A stretch of DNA of 37,155 nucleotides from positions 1 to 37,155 of the forward strand of contig QANT01001707.1 of NCBI GenBank assembly GCA_003254885.1. The letters are read 5' to 3'. This document shows positions 1 through 10,544 of the stretch, in pieces (position 1 is the stretch's first letter; every line of letters starts with the position of its first letter). The notes under the pieces were generated by a model that did not search any database, was not told the origin of the DNA, and saw only the letters and a list, made by a program, of their open reading frames with translations. Origin of the DNA: Purshia tridentata. Taxonomy: Eukaryota; Streptophyta; Magnoliopsida; Rosales; Rosaceae. The translations under genes were made by a program, and so were the position numbers.

Positions 1-194
1 ATATATATATATTGTTTTCAATTCTCGCTTCTTTTGAGAAAAGACAGTGCCATTTTCGCACGCATGACTGCAATAGGGTCGCTCACAAGCTTGCTCAGTA
101 TGCTAAATCCCATGTTGAGGTTTTCTTTTGGACTGATTATTGCCTAAATGGTTCTATGAATCTGTGTACAATTATCTTAGTTGAATAAAATCAC
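1..194. other. AT-rich left flank without a gene
   Basis: The window opens with a short AT dinucleotide run (about 1-12), followed by unremarkable mixed sequence. I see no exon, RNA gene or repeat structure here. It ends at the TAGGGGTGGGCA terminus of the next element. Confidence 0.6.
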
Positions 195-531
195 TAGGGG
201 TGGGCACCTCATTCCGCTATACCGTTCCATACCGATTCCATACCGTTCCATGTCAAGTTTCATACCAAAAAATGATATCGATCCCTATACTATACCGAAA
301 CCATACCGTACCGATCTCAAATGGTATGGAAACGGTTTCACTCTTTCAATACCGACCAATACCATACCATACCGAACATTAATTAAATTTAAATTTAAAT
401 ATTTTAATTAACTTTTATATAAAAAACTAATTAAAAATATAGTATAACTATTGGCTAATATTATAATTCACAGTAATATAGTAATAGTATATGCTATATA
501 CTATATAGTATACTATAATTTATAGTTAATT

Positions 532-581
532 TATATCATATCCTAATATTATGATATGATATAATATTAGGATATGGTATA
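532..581. repeat. AT-rich perfect hairpin inside the hAT-like element
   Basis: The arm ATATCCTAATATTAT at 538-552 is exactly reverse-complementary to 561-575, leaving an 8-nt loop. Pairing extends outward to 532/581 through one GT wobble. The neighbouring sequence (about 480-535) is also made of TATAGTATAC-like self-complementary steps. Confidence 0.8.
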
Positions 582-756
582 TAGTTATATACTATATCAC
601 ATACCCTATACCTTAAGGCTTAAGGCTTAAGAAATTAAGATATAGTACAATAAGGATATGTAATAATATGTATATATGATACAAATTAAAACATATAAAT
701 TATATACTAAAAAAAATATAAATTATAAAAACATATTTAATAAAAATAAAACACTT

Positions 757-921
757 CAAACCCCAAAGTTGAAACTTCAAAATACCATAAATCTTAAACT
801 CTAAAGTCCAAACCCCAAACCCCAAACCAAACCCCAAACTAAACCCCAAAAATACTCAAGTTCTAAACTTTGAACTCCACATTTGCAAACCCCAAACCAA
901 ACCCCAAAATAAACCCCAAAA
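757..921. repeat. Degenerate AAACCCC minisatellite
   Basis: The unit AAACCCC or AACCCCAAACC recurs at irregular spacing (about 757-765, 810-850, 890-921) inside the hAT-like element. It resembles, but is not, the plant telomere repeat CCCTAAA: the T is missing and units are separated by other sequence. Confidence 0.6.
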
Positions 922-1261
922 ATAAGCCATAAGGCTTAAGATCTCTTTTTAAAGAATCTAGACATTCTATTTGTTAGGTACTTATGTTTTAGGCTTTTGG
1001 ATAAAAAATACAGGTGGTTAAATGTTGTTTTTATTGAAAAAATATGTTGTTGAATGTTTGGGCAAAAAAAAAGAAAAAAAGTTTAAAAGGTTGACATAAT
1101 GTCATACCATACCATTTCATACCGAAACCATAGAACATTGGTATGGTATGGTATCATTTTTAAAAATGTCCATACCATAACATACCATACCAGTTAAAAA
1201 TTTATGGTATGGGATAGGTATGAGGTTCATGTCATACCATGTCATACCATGTCCACCCCTA

Positions 1262-3507
1262 CCTGAAAGTTAATTAGTTTACACGTACTAGTTCAAAAAC
1301 TTTTATTTTTTATCTAGGGGAGGGGGACCTCTTCAACATTGTGGAGATAAATACTAATATATATATATAAACCAGAAGCTAGTTGGTACTAATTTGATCA
1401 AGAACCTTAAAACCAGCCTAATTAGAACCTATGAAATTTTATAAAACTCATATTAAAATTTTACTCTAATTCGACCTGTATGCTTTTAGTTCATATAATT
1501 TTTTCTTATATATTTCTACACTATATATAAAGTTATATTTTATTACTTGCTGTATTTGTTAAACTAAAACTATGGCGACAATAATAATAATGGTTGTCGT
1601 TGTGTTTGGATGGTGTGGCAGGCAGCAATGCCCGGTGACTTATAATTGAGAGGTACGTGGTGATGGATGGTGACGCCATTATTTGTAGTGATAGTTGAGG
1701 TAGTGGTGGGGATTGGTGACAGTGATCAGAGGTGAAGGTCGACAACGATAGTTGTAAGTGGCAATGGTTTTAGAGGGCAGTGATTTTGAGGATGCATGGT
1801 AATAGTGGCAGTCACAGTATCCGTAAAAATTTGAATATCTAACTCAGAATTAGTTGATAATTAATGGATAAAGAGAACCAAATTATTATATACTGAAAGA
1901 TATAATAATTTTTATTTTGGATTAAGATTCAATTTTAATTGGAACCATGAATTAGGGCCTTATTTGTATAGTTTACGGGACCTATTTGCGTTCTTTCTTT
2001 AATGCCCCTCGATCAAGTGATTTCTGTTTTCTATTATTTATTAACAATTATCATATGAAATTTGAATTAAAAATCTCCTTCTAAAAAGGATATATATGCT
2101 TGATACCACTAACCAAATGGTCATTGACGCCCTTGAGTCATGAAAGATTACATATATAACTCATGATAAAACATGATGATTTTATGAATGCTCTAAAATT
2201 GACTCTGGCAAAATGAATAAAATTGACAAACCAGAAAACAATAAAGTATTTGAGTATGAGGGTCCAGAACAAATTTAATTTATGGTGTTCATAGAATCAC
2301 CTAAGACATAATATTACTATATATATAGGAAGATGAAGCCCATTTAAGAGACAGGGGTGGATGGAATATTTGGGCCAATAACTGGCATATTGGGCTGATT
2401 ACCTAGCCCTCCTCAAGGAGTTAGGGACTCATGGTCTTAAGCAAATAGAGACTATTTAAGCAAAGAGATTGATACCATAAATAACAAATAGATGGGTAAT
2501 TCATTACTAACAATATTGACAATTAACTATTAGTTATAATGAATTTCAAACCATGATGATCTTAGTCGTCCTGCAGGATTGTGATGCAGGATGAACATTA
2601 ATTCAGAAATTTTAAGATCTTATAAAGTGAAATTCAATTTTCTTTTAACACAATCTCATACGTACTTGATCTTTCTATTCTCTGCTCATCAAGTGTTTTC
2701 AAAAAATTAAAAATCACAAGTATAAATAAAAAGGTTTTTCCTTCTCCTCTTCTAACCATCGATCTCCTGATCAATAGCTCATCATATATGATCACTTCTA
2801 TATGTTATGGATATACAAACATACTTAATTATATGAGCTGGAATAAAAGAATAAATGGCCGGTATATGATGTTACTTCTTTAATTGCTATATGTTGAGAG
2901 AAAAATCTCACATAAAAAATATCAGGCCTTTCATAGTAATGAAAAGTAAAGTTACTAACACTATATATGCAATTTAATTGCTCTTTAATTTGTGACCATG
3001 TAATCTTCATTAAATTATTATTATACACTTTACAAAATAATCGTTAATTAGATCATGATTATGACTCATCAAAGAGACTCTCTAAATTAACAACTTATCC
3101 ATAGGAGCACGCACATTGAAAAATGTATCTATAATATTCTATGTGCATAAGATTAATAAATATTACAAATTTTTATATTATAATGCTTTGATGGTAGAAC
3201 TGTGTTGTCAATTATGTGGATACAATTTCATACATGAATTTCATTATACGTAAACTTCTCCAATACATCGTAATTGTTGATTGTATTAGTTGCGTGACGA
3301 AATTATAATACAATTAACGATGTTAAAAGACTCACGTTGCCAAATCTTATTACTTATATTCTAATAATTATATAAGAAAGTGCTATATATCTAACGATAC
3401 TTCCCTGTGTGCTCTCACACTCTTAGGTTAGAGTAATACAACTAATAACATTATATATATCACATCACAGATGTGAAGTCTTCCATAACCAAATATTATA
3501 TCTAGTT
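1262..3507. other. AT-rich intergenic DNA without a supported gene
   Basis: No splice-consistent coding sequence is visible on either strand. About 1570-1825 is unusual for its neighbourhood: the plus strand is rich in GGT, GAT and GTG triplets with almost no C, giving open reading frames on the other strand that are of biased composition and not credible proteins. The rest is AT-rich filler with short TATATA runs. Confidence 0.55.
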
Positions 3508-4000
3508 AGAATATTTTTATTTATTGTCAATTAACTTAGGTTAGATGCTCTAAATTCGACATATATAGTATTAGAACGAAAACACACATAGTAGAGATTA
3601 AAACAAAAATACATGTTTTAGAGCTCACGAGCACATGTGGGCTTAACTTGTACGTGCTCTCACGTCATAATTTAAAATTGTTCACATATTTGTCTTAAAT
3701 ATATGATGCCAGACGTGAAGAAACATGTTGAGAGTGATATAACATAGGAAAGTAAAGCCTTACTTTTGAGGTACCAAATTCTTGTTGGAGACCTTATAGC
3801 AAAGCTCATCCAACCTTGGTCCGTGGCATGGCTCGCAGTGTCTAAAGGATATAGGGCACCGTGAAACCGTGCCCATTAAACATAAGGCACTACTTTAGAC
3901 AGTGGTGTATCCTTGATTTTTTAGTAGTATATAAGATTTTAGACATTTTTCATTTTTTGTCAATAAATTATCTTAGGTTAAACGCTCAGATTTCTACAAT
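3508..4000 (+). mobile_element. Degraded TRIM-like LTR element relic (copy A)
   Basis: This segment is a diverged relative of the better preserved copy at 6515-6795. The end of an LTR-like block (3508-3560, with TTATTGTCAATTAACTTAGG and GATGCTCTAA) is followed by an internal part at about 3634-3725 that matches 6661-6745 in order: ACGTGCTCTCA, then TTGTTCACATATTTG, then a GTGA-rich end. A second LTR-like start, TGTTGAGAGTGATAT, comes at 3726. The closing part (3930-3990) again has ATAAGATTTTAGAC, a TTGTCAATAAATT block and a GGTTAAACGCTC end. About 150 nt of unrelated sequence interrupts the second LTR. Boundaries are approximate and there is no coding capacity. Confidence 0.4.
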
Positions 4001-6514
4001 AATGAAGTTTTTATTGGTAGGAGTGCTTCAAGTGTTTGATGAGCGCATGACACTCCACTTTACAGGCCGGTATATATATAAGTTGTAAAGATCGAGCACT
4101 TTTACTGTTTTACAGTAAATTAACCACGCTTATTTGCCAAAGCATAGAGTTGCAGAGTTGAATTAGAGCCAGATCAATCGAATGTCATTGTATTTGTGGA
4201 AATTTGATGCTACAATTTTGTCTTTAATAATTGGGTGGCAGCAGATGGCTCCTTTTTATATATAATATAGAAAGATCATGTTATATATTTGTGTTCCTCT
4301 TTGATCTTCTTACCTTTTTCACAGCATCATATCAAATATTAAAAGGGAAGGGAGTAGGTATCTTTCACTTGCATATATATAGTGGAAGACTTATTTATTA
4401 TTATGGTATCTAATTATACCTTTTTCGTTTTATAAAAACAATTATAATCTTCTTCCACGAATGGCAGGTAACCTAACTGATCGAGGATGAAATCCACTTA
4501 TTTGAAAAACCAACTTTGTCTCTAGTTATAATTTGTTGATTTCCAATATCATATATATACATCTACCTTTCGTTTAATGTAGTGAATTATTAATGCAATT
4601 ATATGCTCAATGAAATGACAAACTCATGGTAAAATGTATTAATAAAAGTAATTAATGCCACCTTATCTCTAGTTCAACTTTTGAATATATAATAGGGTGA
4701 AATCATGGTTGACAAAATGTGTTTGATTGAAAATTTAGCAATTAATCTAAAATATCATATAGTTTAAAACCCAAAGCATTTCTAATATTATATATCATTA
4801 AAGAAAGTTAATGTCCACCAATAATCAAAAAATATAACATGTCACACTATCAAATCGAAAAAGCAAACATTAGAGAATTTATATCATTTTAATAATGTGT
4901 TTAACAGTGTAAAATATGGTAAGTGGGTAATTGATAAGCGTGTGTGAATGCTTATATTTATAAGATATTTGGAGTTGGAGGATGAGGTGATATGGAAAAG
5001 ACAAAGGAGGCGCTCAGCTAAGAAAACACTAACTTAATTTCCACTTGCATCGTCACTTAACTGCATATGTTGCGCCGCGTCGACAGAGAAACAAATTAAA
5101 ACCGGACTAATTAATTAAGAAGGGCTTAATTACAAAAATGGTAATTAACTGTGCTTAGTTGATATTTCAACGTTATTTATGACTCATCTTTTATTCTCAC
5201 AATTGATAACGTTACTATATCTATAGGCTTATCTATTTGTATATATAAAATACCGATGCATGATCTAGCAAAATATCTCTTTATTTTGCTTTTACACGTT
5301 CTACCGTTAAATTTATCACGTATACATCGTTGTGTTGAGTAAATTTGCCTTTTCAAATGAAAATTTATTACTTCCTATATAAAATATAAAATGAATTGCT
5401 CTCCTGTAACCCATTATGTAGTACGTACGTGGTAAAAATTTAACAATTTTTTAATAAAAAGTATGAGACTGAAAACATAATAATTAAACCACAAGTGCAT
5501 AAATATTTTTTTTTTAAATTAAAATTGCAAAAATTTTGCAAATAGTTCCTGTAGTTTGAGTGTTATTTCAATGTTGGGAAATTTTACTTAAAAAAAAAAA
5601 ACAAAGAAAGAAATAATTGGATAAAACAAATGCCGCGTCTGTCGGTTAAGTTCCATATATAGTCCGTATTGCGTGCAAGTAATTCCGTGCTTATATATCC
5701 ACGGAATGACGCGGTGTTAGGTTGTCTTTTGTTCCGCCACGTGGCAACATCCGCTTAGTTCTTTAACCCTTTTTCCTGAGATTTAGGTGATTTGATCTGC
5801 ATAGCTGTGCATCAGGTGTTCCGTACAAGTGTTGTGACCAAGTACTACGTTGAAGACTTGTTGTGTACGTGTTTGTTTGTTGTGCTCCATCCCACACTCT
5901 AGCTAATCAAATAGCTAGTCAGCCTCCATAAATAGCTATTAAATTATTACTCCGTACATTAATTTAGACCTGAGTGCTCCAATTTTTTGCCCAATATTTG
6001 TGAGGTGTGATTCCAATATAACATGAGTTCTTGTTGGGATCCAAGTACGAAAGCACCCACTTTTGACCCATTCATCCATTTGTTTGGACTTTGTTTCCCC
6101 CCTACCCCCCATTCCTTTCATGCTTCATCAATACTACTATCAATTACTCATACATTAATCACAAAACATGTCATCCATGACTTTTTCATTATACAATGCT
6201 TGAATTTCTTTTCACTAATGATTTAGTGGTAAACAAGTTAGGTGAGAGTAGGGCAAACTATAAACTCAGAAGTTTTATATATATCAAGTTAAGTCTTACT
6301 TGTACTAATAAGGTGGGTTATTGGATTTTTCTTATCCAACTGATTGATATCTCAAGTTACCAATATAATATGTCAGTCTTTTATTTGTAAAATAATAATG
6401 TTTAAAATAAGTTCATATATAAACAAATGACGTACTGACACATCAATTAAGATCTACAAAGTTGAAAATAATAAATGGTACCTATATTATTATTCTTTTG
6501 TTTATATTGTGTAA
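4001..6514. other. Intergenic DNA, AT-rich, with a more GC-rich island near 5620-5760
   Basis: No gene is supported. Most of the interval is AT-rich with short TATATA runs. The part at about 5620-5760 has noticeably more CG dinucleotides and contains the perfect palindrome GCCACGTGGC (5736-5745), a G-box/ABRE-type core. A weak TATA-like CATAAATAG lies near 5926, and an ATG-started 67-codon frame begins at 6023. That frame has the composition of chance sequence, so I do not call it. Confidence 0.5.
5736..5745. promoter_or_regulatory. Palindromic G-box (GCCACGTGGC)
   Basis: This is a 10-bp perfect palindrome containing CACGTG with the flanks favoured by plant bZIP factors. It sits in a CG-richer island but about 2.5 kb upstream of the nearest gene start (8242), so its function is uncertain. 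Confidence 0.45.
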
Positions 6515-6795
6515 TGAGAGATATGTCTCATATCAAGAATGTAAGGTACATGTATATATAAGAATTTATAAGATTTTAGGTCTTTCTATTCATTGCTAAA
6601 TAGTTTTGGGTTTGATGATCTAATTTTTTTCATGGTATCAAACCACAAACTATCCACGTACATGTTAGGCCAAACAAACACACGTGCTCTCATGACACTC
6701 AAAAGTTGTTCATATATTTGATTTGAGTGAATATATCACATGTGAGAGGGGGCTGAGAGATGCCCCATTTTAAGAATGTAAAACCTTGCATAATA
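6515..6795 (+). mobile_element. TRIM-like miniature LTR element relic (copy B)
   Basis: A 118-bp LTR-like block runs from TGAGAGATATG (6515) to TTTTTTTCA (6632), so it starts TG and ends CA. The next bases are TGGTATCA (6633-6640), the classic primer-binding site complementary to initiator methionine tRNA. The internal part is only about 120 bp and ends in a purine-rich tract (GTGAGAGGGGG, about 6742-6752). A second LTR-like start, TGAGAGATGCCCC, follows at 6754 and matches the first LTR for about 38 nt (shared AAGAATGTAA block) before similarity is lost. No gag or pol coding is present. Tiny LTRs plus PBS plus polypurine tract without coding is the TRIM arrangement. The family name is not assigned. 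Confidence 0.55.
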
Positions 6796-8120
6796 TTTTT
6801 GAGTCTGGGCATGGTCCTATCCGTACGCGAGGGGTTTGTAATGGTGATGCCATACATATATATAGCAGCAACACTAGCCGTCTTATCACCCATTTGAAGC
6901 CATTCAAAAGGCTCATATATGATATATGCTTGTCATCAAAGGTTATATAAATAGGCATTAGGCAGCACACATGCAGCATTGCCAATAAGGGAGTGGTCAC
7001 TTTGCATTACAACGATGGAAGATGGATAGGATATATAAATATAGATATATATCATATCCAAACATAAAGAGAACTATTCATATAAAACCAATTAATAAGG
7101 AGGTTTCTATTACTTTTGGCCAAAAAAAAAAAAGGAGGTTTCTATTACTATTCAAAGTGTTTCAGTTACGCTTACATCACAAGATACATATCTAGCTAAA
7201 AGACTAAAAATCTCTTAAAACACTGACAAAAAATTTGTGGCCATCTCTGTAGTCCTCCACTCAGCACACCAAGTTACATTCACACCTAACAAATGTTAAC
7301 TCATCCATCCCAAGTCGTCCCAATTATAAACAGTAAGGCCTCTTGGCCATGTCTTCCCAGTGGTGGCCACTCTTAATAGCACCCATGTTTAATTCACAAA
7401 CACTAACGCACATAAGCCTTTGCATACATCATCATGCAACACATCCACCAATATTTCTATATGTCATTTGATGGTCAATGAGTCCGCACTATCCCACAAA
7501 TAACAAATAAAAAGAGAAACATTTGATATGCATATCAGCTATAGTCGATCTCATAATGTTAAAAAATAAGGGTACTCTCATTTTGTAAATTTAAGCAGGT
7601 CCATTTGTAACTAAAATTAATTTAACAAATACATAAACAAATTAAATTACTTGTATTGATCAATTGAATATGATAAAATATTGAATTCATCTCAAATTAA
7701 TTGTAAAAGAAATGTGGAGACAATTGAAACAATTCTAGCTGTAATATTAACTACCATATTGATTCAAAATCATATGCATAGGGATGATATATCTTGAATC
7801 CTCGATCCCTTGGATTGAGGAACCAAAATTGATACCGTACGTAGGCAACCTTTTTTCAAACGAGGAACCAAATTATTGCATATATATTGGCTGGTAGGCC
7901 CCCAATAAAAAGAGCATTATATATTTTCGTATATAGGAATCCACATAAGCATCTACAAGGATCCTAATTGCATGAATTAGGGTTGTTTATTAATATTTTT
8001 TTGGGGTAAGGAATTAGCTAGGGTTTGGTTTATTTTTAATGGATAAGATAATCCAAGAAAGACATATATGCAAAAAGTAGACACAGCTAGATTTGTAGTC
8101 TTAAATTTTTTTTGCTTTTT
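6796..8120. other. Intergenic DNA upstream of the transporter gene
   Basis: No coding sequence is supported. A small direct duplication (AAGGAGGTTTCTATTACT at 7097-7114 and 7132-7149) is separated by a poly-A run. The distal promoter of the transporter gene probably lies in the right half, but no clear element stands out before the TATA box at 8127. Confidence 0.5.
7097..7149. repeat. Short direct duplication around a poly-A run
   Basis: The 18-mer AAGGAGGTTTCTATTACT occurs at 7097-7114 and again at 7132-7149, 35 bp apart. The bases between include a 12-nt poly-A. This looks like a small slippage or insertion footprint. Confidence 0.7.
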
Positions 8121-8126
8121 GGGTCC

Positions 8127-8134
8127 TATAAAAA
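8127..8134 (+). promoter_or_regulatory. TATA box of the WAT1-like gene
   Basis: TATAAAAA followed by GG, in a GC-richer context, lies 115 bp upstream of the ATG at 8242. The expected transcription start would be near 8160, giving a 5' leader of about 80 nt. The position relative to a strongly supported gene makes this a good core-promoter candidate. Confidence 0.6.
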
Positions 8135-8241
8135 GGCCCCTTCGCATTTTAGTATTGGCACGGCAAAGCATAAGCTGTTTGAGAGAGCAGCTACAGCTAC
8201 AGAATATCAGAGTGACACTAGACATCATTCTAATTTGAAAG

Positions 8242-8459
8242 ATGGGTGAGCAAAGTGAATATGGAAGCAGATTGAGTGTGTTTCTTTACAAGGTGAAGCC
8301 TTACTTGGCTATGGTGTCCCTGCAATTTGGTTATGCAGGGATGTACATTATAAGCATGGTTGGTTTGAGGCGTGGCATGAGCCACTATGTTCTGGCTGTG
8401 TATCGCCATTTGATTGCCCTGGTTGTCATTGCACCATTTGCACTTGTTCTTGAAAGGTT

Positions 8460-8494
<35 letters not shown>

Positions 8495-10544
8495 GACATG
8501 CACGCATGCATGTATATCTCGTCTACAGTACTTTGTGTTACCTAAATTATTTATTGTTATGCATTAATGGTTTCCTTAATTTTGCTTTGAACCTACTACG
8601 TGTACTTGAGCGCTAATGTTTTTAACTCTTAATTTTTACAGGAAAATAAGGCCAAAATTGACTCTCCCGATCTTTCTAAGAATAATGGTGCTTGGATTTC
8701 TCGAGTAAGTCCTATTCATGTTAATTATAGATACAAAATAATATTATCTTATTAAAAATATAACATGTTAGATTGTTATACTGTGAATTTAGATCATAAG
8801 ATCTTATATATAAAGAGTCAACTTGATTAATAATACAGATTAGCATTTTGTCAATATAAATACATATAAGGCTTTCTAGTAAGAAAAAATTTTCCTATAC
8901 ATTATATATGCTGGCTAGCTTGGTTGTGAATGCAAAACCCACTTTTACTATATTTCAAGGAATTACAGGCTTAGTTTTGGGTTCAATCACTTGTATGAAA
9001 AGACAGAACAATGGATTAACATCACATATGCATTTGCACGGTTAGATATTAATTTATTTATGATTTTTCCATTTGACTACCTGCAGGCCAGTGTTTGCTC
9101 AAAACTTGTACTTTGTGGGGATGACATACACCTCAGCAACATTTGCATCCGCCACTGCTAATATCCTCCCTGCCATTACCTTCATAATGGCACTTATTTT
9201 CAGGTAATTAATTAATTACTCATTAAAGTTGACAATTAATAATAATGATTAATGATTTCATCTAATCTAGCGTCTAGCTAGGGTTACTATACCAATATTG
9301 AATTACATATATATACAAGTACACACTACACAAACATGCTGGTTAATTAATTCTTATTAATTCCTGTTGGAAATAATAATCCTACATTATTCCATTAATT
9401 TATTAGGTTAGAAACCATCAATTTCAAGAAGATGTCAAGCGTAGCCAAGGTGATTGGAACAGTAATCACGGTCACAGGAGCAATGGTAATGACGTGGTAT
9501 AATGGCCCCATCGTTGAATTTATACGAGGACAAGCACAGAGCCACCACACAACCACCAGTGTGTCCTCCGAACAACATTGGGTCACCGGCACTTTCATGC
9601 TCTTAGCCCGTTGCTGTGGTTGGTCTGGTTTCTTCATTCTACAAGTAAGTATAGCTAGCTAGCTAGGCATACATTAATTTATACACAGAAGTACGTAGAA
9701 CCTCATAGTGATATTTAATTTTTAATTGGGTAAAAGACTAATTAAATGGGTTATATATTAAACTTGATTAAATTGATTAATGTTTGTTATGTTGGGTGCA
9801 GTCGTTTACATTAAAGGTATACCCAGCAGAGCTCTCTCTCACTGCTTTGATATGCTTCATGGGCGCATTGGAAGGTGCCGTGGCCACATTTGTGTTCGAA
9901 CGCAACATGAGTGTTTGGGCTATAGGTTTTGACTCCAAGCTTCTAGCTGCAGCTTATTCTGTGAGTACTAGACTTTTCGGCAAGATAACACCTAATCATA
10001 TTTTATAAAAATTAATTTAATGAAATTAAGTGTTGGACAAAACTAATGAATCTTATATAATGTGATTAGGGAGTGGTTTGCTCTGGAATTGCATATTATG
10101 TGCAAGGTATTGTGATGAAGGAACAGGGCCCAGTTTTTGTCACAGCTTTCAGCCCACTGGCCATGATCATCACCGCCGCTCTAGCCGCCATCATTTTAGC
10201 TGAGCAAATCCATCTCGGAAGGTATATATATACACGAATAAAACTATTTTAACTACATTTATCTCAAAACTTAATAGTGGTTTAATGGTGCATGTTTTTT
10301 ATGTTTGTATCTCAGTGTAATTGGAACCATTCTCATAGTCATTGGCCTCTATGCTGTTGTGTGGGGTAAAAGCAAAGACCGAGCAGCCTCTGCCTCACTG
10401 TTGAAAGATGAGAAAACTAGTTCTGTTGATCATGAATTGCCAATCACTGATATAAGATCATCAACCAGCACTGTTGATAACAACAAAGCTACTGAACCTG
10501 CTGGAAATTTGATCAAGATTCCAATCCAACCACAAGAACCATGA
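8242..10544 (+). CDS. WAT1-related / UMAMIT (nodulin MtN21-type, EamA) transporter
   Basis: Seven exons: 8242-8456, 8642-8704, 9087-9203, 9407-9644, 9802-9960, 10070-10221, 10316-10544. They join through GT-AG introns into 390 codons plus TGA. The product is a polytopic membrane protein with alternating hydrophobic segments and two EamA (DMT superfamily) repeats. Family hallmarks seen in order are VSLQFGYAGMYII, YRHLIA, ERKIRPKLT, QNLYFVGMTYTSATFASA, LPAITFI, GAMVMTWYNGP, LKVYPAELSL, GIAYYVQG, GPVFVTAFSPL and VVWGKSKD. The hydrophilic C-terminal tail contains ELPITDI. These motifs resemble the UMAMIT17/18 (SIAR1) group, whose members move amino acids across the plasma membrane; other WAT1 proteins carry auxin, so the substrate is not certain. 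Intron 1 carries a (CT)14 run seven bases after the donor. The start is the first ATG after the TATA box. The length is normal for the family. Confidence 0.93.
8464..8491 (+). repeat. (CT)14 microsatellite at the start of intron 1 (WAT1-like gene)
   Basis: A perfect CT dinucleotide run on the sense strand begins seven bases after the exon 1 donor GT at 8457-8458. Confidence 0.95.

Larger units (their letters stand above)
195..1261. mobile_element. hAT-like non-autonomous element (MITE-type), about 1.07 kb
   Basis: The left end reads TAGGGGTGGGCACC. The reverse complement of the right end reads TAGGGGTGGACATG, so there is a 12-bp terminal inverted repeat with one mismatch. Terminal motifs of the form TAGGGGTGGGCA are common in plant hAT-derived MITEs. 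Subterminal DNA at both ends is built from short ATACCGTTCCAT / ATACCATACC units in opposite orientation (about 218-375 and 1100-1250), as expected for a transposase-binding subterminal region. The middle is very AT-rich, with a long hairpin (532-581) and AAACCCC repeats (757-921). No transposase coding is visible. The flanking 8-mers (187-194 and 1262-1269) do not match, so the target-site duplication is lost or the boundary is slightly off. Superfamily assignment is inference. Confidence 0.55.

Noticed and set aside
757..921. True telomere repeat array
   Set aside because: The units are AAACCCC without the T of CCCTAAA, irregularly spaced and inside a transposon-like element.
1533..1745. 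70-codon minus-strand frame rich in Ser, Thr and His
   Set aside because: It arises from the GGT/GAT-biased segment; composition only, with no domain or splice context.
6023..6226. 67-codon plus-strand frame after a weak TATA-like motif
   Set aside because: The promoter evidence is weak and the peptide has random composition; kept only as a remark on the island upstream.
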